64,000 nucleotides of DNA from Microbacterium azadirachtae (GCF_000956545.1 NZ_JYIT01000085.1:224532-288531), one strand, 5' to 3'. Shown: positions 33,607 through 42,738, counted from the first letter of the stretch. A program made the numbers and translations. Notes: a model not told the origin generated them from the letters alone.

Positions 33607-34344
33607 TCAGGCGCAGGCCAGACCCAGCGAGACGATGCCGTAGTCGTCGTTGTTCACGCCGTTGCCGAGCACACCGGTCCACCGCACCTTGAGGTACACG
33701 GTCCCCGTGATCGGCGCGACGAAGGTGGAGGTCGCCGTGTAGCTGGCACCCAGGACGCCACCGAAGCCGTAGTAGCCGCCCGGACCCGGTGCCGTCGGGC
33801 TCGTGACCTGGACGGCGCCCGCGTGGCGCGTCGACGTCGTCCGCGAGTAGAAGGAGTTGGTCCACGCGTAGTCGAGGGCGTTCGTGTTCGCCGTGGTGCT
33901 CCACCCGACGTCCATGAACTGCTCTGCGCCGCCACCACCTGCGGCGCTGTCACCGCGGCTCCCCTGCACCTCGTAGGTCCAGGTGTACGTGCGACCGGCG
34001 CAGACCTCGATCGGAGTGGAGATCCAGAAGTACTGATAGAGCATGGTGATCCCGACACGGTCGGGAAGGGCCTCGAGCTGGCCCGGGTTGAGCGGCGACT
34101 GGTCGGCGAAGAGGAACGGCCCGCCGCCGAAGTTGCCGTCCTGCTTCATCCCGCCCGGCCAGCTGCCCGAGTCCATCAGGAGCGGCGTGGAGGCAGCGCA
34201 CGGGCACGGCCCGCTGGCTGCCGCCTGCGGGAGGGTCGACGCCGCGGCGATCACCGGGACGGACCACGCGGCGCCCTTGATGATGGTCCGGCGGGTGATC
34301 GTCCGCGAGGTGCGAGCGTTGACCAGGTGGTCGTTGTCGTTCAT
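33607..34344 (-). CDS. Tat-exported protein of unknown function
   Basis: A 245-residue secreted protein. The twin-arginine signal is clear: TRRTIIKGAAWSVPVIAAAS (about 17-36; RR at 18-19), with cleavage probably near AAASG (about 42-46). The mature part is rich in Gly, Thr, Ser, Tyr and Trp, suggesting beta strands. A paired CPC lies near its start, with single Cys at the VCAGRTY segment and near the C-terminus. No family is recognised. AAGGGGA (34357-34351) is a good RBS. It is divergent from an AraC-type regulator across 419 bases and next to the polysaccharide cassette, so a surface role is plausible. Confidence 0.72.
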   Translation of the reverse strand: MNDNDHLVNARTSRTITRRTIIKGAAWSVPVIAAASTLPQAAASGPCPCAASTPLLMDSGSWPGGMKQDGNFGGGPFLFADQSPLNPGQLEALPDRVGITMLYQYFWISTPIEVCAGRTYTWTYEVQGSRGDSAAGGGGAEQFMDVGWSTTANTNALDYAWTNSFYSRTTSTRHAGAVQVTSPTAPGPGGYYGFGGVLGASYTATSTFVAPITGTVYLKVRWTGVLGNGVNNDDYGIVSLGLACA

Positions 34345-34763
34345 TCGATGTCCCCTTATGTGTATGAAAGACCGATGCGGCGATCACCTGTGCACCGTGG
34401 CGATGACGTCGTCACGGGCCAGGGCAGACCGCTCCGGGATTCGCGCAGCACTCGCCGCCCCAGCGGCCGTGCATGCCTCGATGAGGTTACGGAACGACGG
34501 AAAGACGGCATCTCGACGCACGGGAATCGTGCGAGGTCTTGAACAACAAGATGCGAGGATCTGACACTCCGTTCCGGATTCTCAACGCCCACAGCCTGCT
34601 TTCTCCACAAACGACGACAATGCCGAAAGGAGTCGGCGTCTTCCACGTCTCCACAGGCAGAACGATCGAAACCGCGGAAAGTGGCACCTGACGCGAGGAA
34701 TGGTCGGCACTGGATCAGCTGCCGTGAGAGGCATAGTGTCGCGCTAGCGGAAGGAAACGGGCC
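34345..34763. other. long A/T-richer intergenic region between the Tat protein and the AraC regulator
   Basis: 419 bases without a supported gene. It holds the RBS of the Tat protein (AAGGGGA, 34357-34351) and of the AraC regulator (AAGGAA, 34751-34756), plus a possible -10 CATAGT near 34734. Base composition is clearly less G+C-rich than the flanks. A divergent control region is likely, but no operator can be named. Confidence 0.5.
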
Positions 34764-35654
34764 ATGACCCCGGAGCGGAATGAGACGGGCACCGCGTGGC
34801 GCCCCTCGACGGAGAGCGAACTGTCCCGGATCGGCTGGACCTGCGACACGCGACCAGCCCCTCGTGTCGATCTGGACGCGGCCGGCGACTCGCAGTGGAG
34901 CGTCGCGCGGCTGTGGACGACCCCCGGCCGGTTCCAGGCGGCCCCGTTCCCTGCCGGAAGCATGTGGGCGTTTCTCGGGGTGGACGGCGTCGGGACCGTG
35001 ACAAGCGGAGCGACGGAGTCCCGCATCCGCCCGCAGGAGCTTCTCGTGGTGCCCGGCGATCAGCCCACGGAGAGCAGTGCCTCCGCGCCGTGGGCGCGCA
35101 TCATCTGGCGCTTCGAGACCAGGCTCCTGCGACAGGCGAGCTTCGACTCACTGTTGGGGCGCGTCCACAGCCTCAACGATGCGCACTTCAACCTCCTGAC
35201 GGCCATGACAGGTGCGATCGCGCTCGCGCCCGCGACGGCCTGGGATGCGAGCGCCGCCTACGTCGACTACGCGCTCGCCAGCAGCATCGCGGCTGCGCTC
35301 GCGGACGCCGCGGGGCCCGTGCATCGTCAGCTTGCGAAGGATCGAACGGGCCATCTGCGCGACGCGATCCGCCTCATCGACGACAAGTACCTGGACCCGA
35401 CCGTCAAAGTCGAGGACATCGCCCGCGAGCTGGCGATGTCGCTGTCGTACCTGCACCGGTTGTTCGCCGAAGTGGGCACCACCCCGGCCCGGGAACTGGA
35501 ACGCCGCCGGGCTCAGCGAGCCTTCGCCCTTCTCTCCTCAGTGCAGAGCCCCACCGCGGCGGCGCTGGAGGACGCCGCACACCGTTCAGGGTTCTCCTCC
35601 GTGCGGCGCATGCGGTACACGATGCGCCGCGAAGATCAGCGGCCACAGCACTGA
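34764..35654 (+). CDS. AraC family transcription regulator
   Basis: A 296-residue regulator. The N-terminal half is a cupin-like sensing domain (AGSMWAFLGVDGVGTVTSGA and onward, about 65-110). The C-terminal half carries the two AraC helix-turn-helices: DIARELAMSLSYLHRLFAEV (about 219-238) then AHRSGFSSVRRMRYTM in the second. The domain order is the usual AraC one. AAGGAA lies seven bases before the ATG. It is divergent from the Tat-exported protein, which it may control. The ligand is unknown. Confidence 0.85.
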   Translation: MTPERNETGTAWRPSTESELSRIGWTCDTRPAPRVDLDAAGDSQWSVARLWTTPGRFQAAPFPAGSMWAFLGVDGVGTVTSGATESRIRPQELLVVPGDQPTESSASAPWARIIWRFETRLLRQASFDSLLGRVHSLNDAHFNLLTAMTGAIALAPATAWDASAAYVDYALASSIAAALADAAGPVHRQLAKDRTGHLRDAIRLIDDKYLDPTVKVEDIARELAMSLSYLHRLFAEVGTTPARELERRRAQRAFALLSSVQSPTAAALEDAAHRSGFSSVRRMRYTMRREDQRPQH

Positions 35655-35711
35655 CCGGGGTGCGGGCGGCGCGAACTCTCCCCGCCCCGTCCGCGTTCCG
35701 CGAGGGGCGGC

Positions 35712-36089
35712 TCAACCGGCCTGAACGACCCAGATCCAGTTCCCGTCGGGATCGTTGACGGAGAACATCGCCGGCACGGGGCCACCGGCCGGCATCTCGT
35801 TCGCGACGTCGAGTCCGACGGCCTGCAGCCGCGCCTTCTCCGCGACGAGATCCGCGACCTCGATGCCGATGGATCCCCCGCCGGGCTCGCCTCCCATCGG
35901 CGGGTTCACGGCGAGGCGCGCCGTGGAGCCGACGGGAGCGACCTCCACCCAGCGCCCGGCGTCGGCACCCGCTCCCCAGTTCACGTCCATCCGGACCTCC
36001 CAGCCGAGGGTCCCGGTGTAGAACGCGACGGCGGAATCCTGATCGGCGACCGTGAACATCGCGACGGCGATGGCAGCTTCTGAGCTCAT
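35712..36089 (-). CDS. VOC (glyoxalase/bleomycin-resistance-like) protein
   Basis: A 125-residue vicinal-oxygen-chelate fold protein. Typical features are VADQDSAVAFYTGTLGWEV (about 13-31), a middle strand SIGIEVADLVAEKARLQA, and the final MFSVNDPDGNWIWVVQ (about 107-122). The family includes glyoxalases, dioxygenases and resistance proteins, so no substrate can be given. The ATG at 36089 is chosen to fit the fold; a frame extension upstream looks random. It stands alone, convergent with the AraC gene. Confidence 0.85.
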   Translation of the reverse strand: MSSEAAIAVAMFTVADQDSAVAFYTGTLGWEVRMDVNWGAGADAGRWVEVAPVGSTARLAVNPPMGGEPGGGSIGIEVADLVAEKARLQAVGLDVANEMPAGGPVPAMFSVNDPDGNWIWVVQAG

Positions 36090-36161
36090 GCGCCGAGTCT
36101 CGCACCGTGCTCCGATCACGGCAACAGACGAGGCCGTGGAAGCCGTCGCCGCGTTCGGGCG

Positions 36162-36941
36162 TCAGATCGCGTGATCGGCCCCCGGCGTCCACAGCAGATC
36201 GGCGCCGACACCCCGCGCGACCACGTGCCCATCCCTGATCATGAGCGTCGCCGCACCCAGCTCGCGGGCGAACGCGGCGTCATTGCTGACCAGCAGGGCC
36301 GCCATGCCTCGCTCTGATCGACGTCGAGTGATCGCGTCGAACACCACGGGCCGCACCTCCAGATCGAGGTTCGCGAGAGGCTCGTCGGCGATCAGCACCC
36401 GAGGGTCGAGGACGAGCGAGCGGGCGATCGCGACCCGCTGACGCATCCCGGCACTGAGCTCGTACGGGAACGACGCCGCGAGCCCGAGCGGCAGGTGAAG
36501 CTCGTCCAGGAGGGTCGCCACGCGGATGGACAGCGCCTTGACGTTCACCCGGCGCTCGCGCTGCAGGATCGGCTCGGCGATGATCTCGTGCACCGTCAGT
36601 TGCGGGGTAAGCAGCGCGCCCGCATTCTGCGGCAGGTAGCCGGCCCGATACGTGAGCTCGCGAAGCCGACGCCCCGGGTGACGCACGGACACCCCGCACA
36701 CCGTCGCCGAACCGCCGACCACCTTGATCGACGGATCGGAGACCCCCGCCAGGGCCCCCACCAGCGTCGACTTGCCGGATCCGGTCGCGCCGGCGATGCA
36801 GATGAGCTCGCCGGCGTCCAGCGAGAAGGTCACGCCGTCGATCGCGCGCGTCGGCGCCGAGTGCCCCGCGCGGTCGATCACGAGGTCCTCGCAGACGATC
36901 GCCGCCGATGGGTCCCCGCTCGAACGTGCCATGGCTCCCAT
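36162..36941 (-). CDS. Orphan ABC transporter ATPase, oligopeptide (DppD-like) type
   Basis: A 259-residue ATPase with Walker A AGATGSGKSTLVGAL (about 51-65), Q-loop YLPQNAGALLTPQ, signature ELSAGMRQRVAIARSL (about 161-176, with SAGM in place of SGGQ, as in some Dpp/Opp proteins), and Walker B VLIADEPLANLD. The gene has no permease or binding-protein partner beside it. The start could be ATG 36941 or 36932. It lies 45 bases from dnaG on the same strand but is unrelated in function. Confidence 0.82.
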   Translation of the reverse strand: MGAMARSSGDPSAAIVCEDLVIDRAGHSAPTRAIDGVTFSLDAGELICIAGATGSGKSTLVGALAGVSDPSIKVVGGSATVCGVSVRHPGRRLRELTYRAGYLPQNAGALLTPQLTVHEIIAEPILQRERRVNVKALSIRVATLLDELHLPLGLAASFPYELSAGMRQRVAIARSLVLDPRVLIADEPLANLDLEVRPVVFDAITRRRSERGMAALLVSNDAAFARELGAATLMIRDGHVVARGVGADLLWTPGADHAI

Positions 36942-36986
36942 CCTGCCTGAATCCGACGACGACAGGACAGCCCGGCGCGGCGGGCC

Positions 36987-38867
36987 TCAGGACTCGATGT
37001 ACCGCTGCCGCTCGGCGTCGATCTCGACAAGGCGCCGGGCGATCGCCCTGGCTCCGTCCGAGTCGGCGGGCAGACGCTGGATCGCCCCCAGCAGTTCGCT
37101 CTTCTCGCGCTGGAGCCCGCGGACGATGAGACGCCGGCACAGATCCGTGGCCGATGCCCGCGCACCCTGCTCATCTCGCGCGGGGAACGCCGCCATGAGC
37201 AGCTCGCCGGCGAGACCTCGATACGGCTCCCGCACGGCGTCGACCGCCTGCAGCGCCCATCCGGGCCGCTGCCGATCCGCCACCTGCGCGATCGCGTCGC
37301 GCACGGCATCCAGTGCGGGCACCGCGAACGGCGTGCTGACCGCCCGCTGAAGCAGATCGGCGTCCAGCTGGTGCCCGTACTGCAGGGCGCCCATCAGGGC
37401 GTCCCGCTCGAGCGGCGCGTCGCCGGTGCGCGGCAGCGTCGCGAGCGTCACGACAGGAGCGGCCGAAGGCGCGTCACCCGGCGTCTGCGGCGCCGAGGCG
37501 ACGGGCGTGGACGACTGCTCACGCGAGGCGGGCGTGCCGTCGCGTCGACGCCGCTCGTGGCGTCGCACCTCGGCGTGCACGTCGGTCGGGTCCATGCCGA
37601 GGCGGCGGGCGAGGATGCGCTCGTACTCCGGGCGCAGGAGCGGGTCCCGGATCTCGGCCACGATGGGCGCCGCGGCCCTGAGCGCTCCGACGCGTCCTTC
37701 AGCGGTGCCGAGATCGAAGGAGGCGATCTTGCGATCGATCACGAACTCGAACATCGGCACCTTCGTCGACATGAGACCGCGGACCGCCTGGTCGCCGCGC
37801 AGCAGGCGCAGGTCGCACGGATCCAGCCCGTCGGGCGCCACCGCGACGAACGTCTGCGCGTTGAACCGGTCGTCCTCCGCAAAGGCGCGCAGGGCCGCCT
37901 TCTGGCCCGCCTCATCGCCGTCGAACGTGAACACGACCTCACCCGCCGCCGAGTCGTCGCCCATGACGCGCCGCAGCAGTTTGATGTGCTCGGCACCGAA
38001 GGCCGTGCCGCACGTGGCGATCGCGGTCGTGACGCCGGCGAGATGGCAGGCCATCACGTCCGTGTATCCCTCGACCACGACGACGCGCTTCGGGTCTCCC
38101 CGCGAGATGTCCCGCTTGGCGAGGTCCAGCCCGTAGAGGACCTGGGCCTTCTTGTAGATCGGCGTCTCGGGGGTGTTCAGGTACTTCGGCCCCTGATCGT
38201 CGTCGTAGAGCTTGCGCGCGCCGAAGCCGATGGTCTGGCCCGTCACGTCGCGGATCGGCCATACGACGCGGCCGCGGAACCGGTCGTAGACGCCGCGCTG
38301 GCCTGCCGAGACGAGACCGGCCGCGGTGAGCTCGTCCCGCGTGAATCCCTGCGCGCTGAGCGCCTTGAGCATGCCGTCCCAGCCCCGGGGCGCGTAGCCG
38401 ACGCCGAAGTGCGCGGCAGCGCCCGCGTCGAATCCGCGCTGCCCCAGGAAGGCGCGCGCCGACTCGGCCTCGGGGCTGAGCAGCTGACTGCGGAAGAACT
38501 CCGCCGCCGCGGTGTTCGCCGCGTACAGACGACTCCGCCCGCTCGTCTCCGGTGCGGGCCCGCCGTCCTCGTAGTGCAGCGTGTAGCCCACGCGCGCGGC
38601 GAGGCGCTCCACCGCCTCGGTGAAGCTCACGTGATCCATTTCCCGCAGGAAGGAGTACACGTCGCCGGACGCACCGCAGCCGAAGCAGTGGTAGTAGCCG
38701 ACCTGGGGCCGCACGTGGAAGCTCGGGCTCTTCTCGTCGTGGAACGGGCACAGGCCCTTGAGCGATCCCACGCCGGCGGACTTCAGCGAGACCCTCTCCC
38801 CCACGATGTCGGCGATGTTGGTGCGCGACTTGACCTCGTCGACGTCGGCCTGCGCGATCCTCGGCAT
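36987..38867 (-). CDS. dnaG: DNA primase
   Basis: Makes RNA primers at the replication fork. The 626 residues begin with the CHC2 zinc finger (C40, H43, C61, C64 in LCPFH and HCFGC). The TOPRIM core follows, with VVVVEGYTDVMACHLAG (about 257-273) and FTFDGDEAGQKAALRAF (about 305-321), and a C-terminal helicase-binding region. The ATG at 38867 shares one base with the dgt stop (TGATG), so the two are co-translated. Order dusB-dgt-dnaG is typical of actinobacteria. Confidence 0.97.
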   Translation of the reverse strand: MPRIAQADVDEVKSRTNIADIVGERVSLKSAGVGSLKGLCPFHDEKSPSFHVRPQVGYYHCFGCGASGDVYSFLREMDHVSFTEAVERLAARVGYTLHYEDGGPAPETSGRSRLYAANTAAAEFFRSQLLSPEAESARAFLGQRGFDAGAAAHFGVGYAPRGWDGMLKALSAQGFTRDELTAAGLVSAGQRGVYDRFRGRVVWPIRDVTGQTIGFGARKLYDDDQGPKYLNTPETPIYKKAQVLYGLDLAKRDISRGDPKRVVVVEGYTDVMACHLAGVTTAIATCGTAFGAEHIKLLRRVMGDDSAAGEVVFTFDGDEAGQKAALRAFAEDDRFNAQTFVAVAPDGLDPCDLRLLRGDQAVRGLMSTKVPMFEFVIDRKIASFDLGTAEGRVGALRAAAPIVAEIRDPLLRPEYERILARRLGMDPTDVHAEVRRHERRRRDGTPASREQSSTPVASAPQTPGDAPSAAPVVTLATLPRTGDAPLERDALMGALQYGHQLDADLLQRAVSTPFAVPALDAVRDAIAQVADRQRPGWALQAVDAVREPYRGLAGELLMAAFPARDEQGARASATDLCRRLIVRGLQREKSELLGAIQRLPADSDGARAIARRLVEIDAERQRYIES

Positions 38868-40282
38868 CAGCGCCCGCCGTCGCCGGGCAGCGCGTGCAGC
38901 GCGGCGGACCGGGCGGCGTGCGCGGCGCGCGGCCGGGCGTGCCGCGGCGACCAGATCCCCACCTCGGCGGGATCGATGTCGCCGACCAGGCGATTGTGCC
39001 AGTCCACGGCCGTCTGATCGGTCAGGCTCGCGATCTGGTCCACGACCACCCTCGCGCGCTCGGCATCGGATCCGGCATCGTGGAAGTCTGCGGCGAACGC
39101 CGGCTCGAGCACGTCGGCGCCGGCGGTCCACAGCGCGTCGGTCGACCAGAGCGCGTCGGCCAGGCGCTTGAGCACCCGGCGCTGCTCCTTGTAGACGCCG
39201 CGGCGGGCGTCGATCGTGACGATGGCCTGCCCCATGATCCCCTTGAGCACTGCGATCTCCGCCTCGATCACCCGCGGCACCACGACGTGCGCGTTGTAGC
39301 GCGCGAGGTTGGCACCCGGGTACGCCTCGCGGGTCGCAGACACCGCGGCGCGCGCGAAACGCCCGATCATGTCGCTCGTGAGGTTCTTCAAGCGGGCGAG
39401 GTCGCGCCGGGACCGGTCGAACGACGTCAGCCACATCGGCTGACGCGTGAGCCGGTACAGCGCGTCGGCCAGGTCCTCGCGGCTGTAGTCGTAGCCGACC
39501 CACTGCTGGATCCGTCCGACCAGCGCGTGATGCTCCGCCGGGTCGGCGAGCTGCGCCACGTCGAGGTAGCCGTTGACGATCGCGTCCTCGAAGTCGTGCA
39601 CGGAGTAGGCGATGTCATCGGACAGGTCCATGATCTCGGCCTCGATGCAACGCAGCCGCCCCGGGGCGCCTTCGCGCATCCAGCGGAACACGTCCTCGTC
39701 CTCGGGGTACACGCCGAACTTCAGCCGTCCGCCGGGATCCGGTATCGGACTGTCCGCCGTCCACGGGTACTTGCAGGTCGCGTCGAGGCTGGCCCGGGTC
39801 AGGTTGAGGCCGACGGATCGGTCTCGGTCGTCGAGCACCTTCGCCTCGAGCCGGGTCAGGATCCGCAACGACTGCGCGTTCCCCTCGAAGCCGCCGATGT
39901 CCTCGGCCCACTCGTTGAGAGCGCGCTCGCCGTTGTGACCGAACGGCGGATGACCGAGATCGTGGCTGAGGCAGGCGGTGTCGACGACGTCGGCGGAGAC
40001 GCCCAGCGCGACGGCGAGCTCGCGACCCACCTGGGCGACCTCGAGCGAATGCGTCAGGCGGTTGCGGGCGAAATCGGCGGTCGACGCCGGGCTCAGCACC
40101 TGGGTCTTGGCGGCCAGACGGCGAAGGCCGGCGGAGTGCAGGACGCGCGCGCGGTCGCGGGCGAAGTCGTCCCGCTCGGAGCGGTGCGTCTCGGCGAAGA
40201 AGCGGGCCGCGTCATGCGCGTCATAGCCGGGCGCGAGCGGCACGATCCCGATCGCCGGCGCGGCCCCCACCTCAGCCGCCAC
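38867..40282 (-). CDS. dgt: Deoxyguanosinetriphosphate triphosphohydrolase-like protein
   Basis: An HD-domain dNTPase (dNTP to nucleoside plus triphosphate). The 471 residues carry HSLEVAQVGRELA with the first metal His, then CLSHDLGHPPFGHNGERALN (about 106-125), the HD pair, and MDLSDDIAYSVHDFEDAI (about 217-234) with the third Asp. It has the length of the bacterial class. The GTG at 40282 overlaps the dusB stop by 11 bases; another GTG at 40270 is possible. It is coupled to dnaG. Confidence 0.92.
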   Translation of the reverse strand: MAAEVGAAPAIGIVPLAPGYDAHDAARFFAETHRSERDDFARDRARVLHSAGLRRLAAKTQVLSPASTADFARNRLTHSLEVAQVGRELAVALGVSADVVDTACLSHDLGHPPFGHNGERALNEWAEDIGGFEGNAQSLRILTRLEAKVLDDRDRSVGLNLTRASLDATCKYPWTADSPIPDPGGRLKFGVYPEDEDVFRWMREGAPGRLRCIEAEIMDLSDDIAYSVHDFEDAIVNGYLDVAQLADPAEHHALVGRIQQWVGYDYSREDLADALYRLTRQPMWLTSFDRSRRDLARLKNLTSDMIGRFARAAVSATREAYPGANLARYNAHVVVPRVIEAEIAVLKGIMGQAIVTIDARRGVYKEQRRVLKRLADALWSTDALWTAGADVLEPAFAADFHDAGSDAERARVVVDQIASLTDQTAVDWHNRLVGDIDPAEVGIWSPRHARPRAAHAARSAALHALPGDGGR

Positions 40283-41426
40283 TGTTCTCGACCTCGGCGC
40301 CGCGCATCATGTCGGTGACCTCGGCGGCGACCTCGCGGGAGTCCAGCCAGCCGTCGGGGAGCGCCGTGCGCTTGGGTGTGCCGGCGCGGCCTCGCTGTCC
40401 CTCCGCAGGAGCGCCGGGGTACGGCGCGTCGCCGAGCGCTCCCAGGATGTCGTCGACCTCCTGAAGCGTCGACACCCGGGCGAGAGCCGAGCGGATGTCA
40501 CCGCCGACCGGATAGCCCTTGAAGTACCAGGCGACGTGCTTGCGGATGTCCTTGCAGCCGCGGTCCTCATCCTCGAAGAACTCCACGAGCAGCTCCGCAT
40601 GGCGACGGAACGCGTCCTTCACGAATCCGAGCGTCGCGTCGACCTGCACGGCGTTCTCGTCGCCGAAGGCGCCCGCGAGCTCGCCGAAGAGCCACGGCCG
40701 TCCCAGGCAGCCGCGACCGACCACGACGCCGTCGCACCCGGTCTCCGCCATCATCCGCACCGCGTCGTCGGCGCTCCAGATGTCGCCGTTGCCGAGCACC
40801 GGGATCGAGGTGACCGCCTGCTTGAGCTCGCCGATCGCCGACCAGTCCGCGTGACCCGAGTAGTACTCCCCCGCGGTCCGCGCGTGCAGCGCGACCGCCG
40901 CGGCGCCGGCGTCCTCGGCGGCGCGCCCCGCGTCGAGGAACGTCAGGTGGTCCTTGCTGATGCCCTTGCGCATCTTGACCGTGAGCGGGATGTCGCCTGC
41001 GGCCTTGACGGCGCGCTCCACGATCTCCGAGAACAGGCCGATCTTCCACGGCAGCGCCGCGCCACCGCCCTTGCGGGTGACCTTGGGCACCGGGCAGCCG
41101 AAGTTGAGGTCGATGTGATCGGCACGGTCCTCGGCGACGATGATGCGCACGGCCTCGGAGATGGTCCCGGGGTCCACTCCGTAGAGCTGGATCGATCGCG
41201 GCGTCTCGCTCTCGTGATGCTGGATCAGCCGCATCGTGATCGCGTTGCGCTCCACGAGGGCGCGCGAGGTGATCATCTCGCTGACGTACAGGCCGGCGCC
41301 GTACTCGCGGCACAGACGGCGGAACGCGGTGTTGGTGATGCCCGCCATCGGGGCGAGCACGACGGGGACGTCGATGCGCAGCGGGCCGATCTGCAGGGGC
41401 CGGACGGGAGCAGGGGCGAGAGTCAT
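40272..41426 (-). CDS. dusB: tRNA-dihydrouridine synthase
   Basis: FMN enzyme that reduces uridines in the tRNA D loop. The 384 residues show VVLAPMAGITNTAFRRLCRE (about 22-41), DHIDLNFGCPVPKVTRKGGG (about 108-127) with the catalytic Cys, VKMRKG, ALHARTAGEYYSGHADW (about 181-197) and the FMN-phosphate region GNGDIWSADDAV. ATG 41426 has AAGGGAT just upstream. It is the first gene of dusB-dgt-dnaG and is divergent from the glutathione peroxidase gene. Confidence 0.95.
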   Translation of the reverse strand: MTLAPAPVRPLQIGPLRIDVPVVLAPMAGITNTAFRRLCREYGAGLYVSEMITSRALVERNAITMRLIQHHESETPRSIQLYGVDPGTISEAVRIIVAEDRADHIDLNFGCPVPKVTRKGGGAALPWKIGLFSEIVERAVKAAGDIPLTVKMRKGISKDHLTFLDAGRAAEDAGAAAVALHARTAGEYYSGHADWSAIGELKQAVTSIPVLGNGDIWSADDAVRMMAETGCDGVVVGRGCLGRPWLFGELAGAFGDENAVQVDATLGFVKDAFRRHAELLVEFFEDEDRGCKDIRKHVAWYFKGYPVGGDIRSALARVSTLQEVDDILGALGDAPYPGAPAEGQRGRAGTPKRTALPDGWLDSREVAAEVTDMMRGAEVENSGG

Positions 41427-41473
41427 ATCCCTTCCATTGTCCCAGATCCGGGACCCGGGATGCCCGCCGCGCC

Positions 41474-41479
41474 TAGGCT
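41474..41479 (+). promoter_or_regulatory. -10 element of a leaderless transcript (glutathione peroxidase)
   Basis: TAGGCT, seven bases before the ATG at 41487, with no RBS between. A leaderless arrangement. Confidence 0.55.
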
Positions 41480-41486
41480 TGTGCAC

Positions 41487-41978
41487 ATGCCCGCCACCCC
41501 GCTGCGCCAGATCCCCTTCACCGACGCCGAAGGGGCCACGCGCACCCTCGACGACTACGGCACCGGACCGGTGCTCGTCGTGAACGTCGCGTCCAGGTGC
41601 GGCCTCACGCCGCAGTACGCACAACTCGAGGAGCTGCAGCGCCGCTTCGGCGAACGCGGTCTCACCGTCGTCGGCTTCCCGTGCAACCAGTTCTTCGGCC
41701 AGGAGCCGGGATCGATGGATCAGATCCTCGAGTTCTGCTCGACGACGTACGGGATCTCGTTCCCGATCAACGACAAGGTCAAGGTGAACGGCCGCAGCGC
41801 CGCCGAGCTCTATCAGACGCTCAAGCAGACCGCGGACGGGAACGGCAAGGCCGGGCGCGTCGAGTGGAACTTCGAGAAGTTCCTCGTGGCTCCCGACGGA
41901 TCCGTGCGCCGCTTCCGTCCCCGCCAGGTGCCGGACGATCCCGAGATCGTCGCGGCCATCGAGGACGCGCTGGCCTGA
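41487..41978 (+). CDS. Glutathione peroxidase family thiol peroxidase
   Basis: A 163-residue thioredoxin-fold peroxidase. The peroxidatic residue is Cys38 in VNVASRCGLTPQY, not selenocysteine. The other catalytic residues follow in GFPCNQFFGQEPGS (Gln) and VEWNFEKFLV (Trp, Asn). The Cys in GFPCNQ may be the resolving residue. Actinobacteria generally lack glutathione, so thioredoxin is the probable reductant. Leaderless start. Confidence 0.92.
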   Translation: MPATPLRQIPFTDAEGATRTLDDYGTGPVLVVNVASRCGLTPQYAQLEELQRRFGERGLTVVGFPCNQFFGQEPGSMDQILEFCSTTYGISFPINDKVKVNGRSAAELYQTLKQTADGNGKAGRVEWNFEKFLVAPDGSVRRFRPRQVPDDPEIVAAIEDALA

Positions 41979-42012
41979 CGCCCGCCCGGGGGGGGGCGAG
42001 CTTCCAGCGCGC

Positions 42013-42696
42013 TCAGCCCTCGAGGACCTCGGCGTCCTGGCCGCGCTTCGCCCAGAGCTCGCGCAGCACCCCGGCGAACGCCTCCGGCGGCTGCGCTCCG
42101 CTGACGCCGTACTGGCCGTCGATCACGAAGAACGGCACGCCCTGGATGCCGTACGCCTGTGCCTGCGCCTGATCGGCGCGCACGTCGACGAGGTGCCGCT
42201 CGCTGCGCAGCGCCTCCAGTGCGGAATCGCGGTCGAGTCCGATCTCCGCCGCGAGGTCGGCGAGATCCTCGATCCTCCCGACATGGCGCCCCTCGGTGAA
42301 GTACGCCGACATGAGGCGCTCCTCCATGTCCTGCTGGCGGCCTTCCGCCTTGGCGTGATGGAGCAGCTCGTGCGCCTTCACCGTGTTGGTGTGCTGCAAC
42401 AAGTCGAAGCGGTAGTCCAGACCCGCGTCCTTCGCGATGCCGGTCACGCGATCGAGCATCTGCTCGACCTGCGCGCGCGGCATCCCCTTGTGACCCATGA
42501 GGAAGTCGGCCTCGTCGCCCTCGAAGTCGACCGGGGTGTCCGGGGAGAGCTCGAACGAGTGGAACGTGATGTTCACCTGCGGAGCGTCGTCGTCCCCCGC
42601 GGTGGCGGCAAGCCCCGCTTCGAGGTTGCGCTTGCCGATGTAGCACCACGGGCAGGCGATGTCGGACCAGATGTCGATGGAGATGGGTTCGCTCAC
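42013..42696 (-). CDS. DsbA family oxidoreductase (FrnE-like)
   Basis: A 227-residue thioredoxin-fold protein without a signal peptide, thus cytoplasmic. The active site is CPWC (Cys15, Cys18) in SDIACPWCYIGKRN. The helical insert and the cis-Pro region GIQGVPFFVIDGQYGVSGAQ (about 184-203) match the FrnE/HCCA isomerase group, whose members often act as disulfide isomerases. GTG 42696 is preferred; an ATG at 42714 would add six residues. It is convergent with the peroxidase gene across a G-rich spacer. Confidence 0.9.
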   Translation of the reverse strand: MSEPISIDIWSDIACPWCYIGKRNLEAGLAATAGDDDAPQVNITFHSFELSPDTPVDFEGDEADFLMGHKGMPRAQVEQMLDRVTGIAKDAGLDYRFDLLQHTNTVKAHELLHHAKAEGRQQDMEERLMSAYFTEGRHVGRIEDLADLAAEIGLDRDSALEALRSERHLVDVRADQAQAQAYGIQGVPFFVIDGQYGVSGAQPPEAFAGVLRELWAKRGQDAEVLEG

Positions 42697-42738
42697 ACAT
42701 CGATTCAACCGCATATTCCGGGCGGGTATTCCGAGTGC

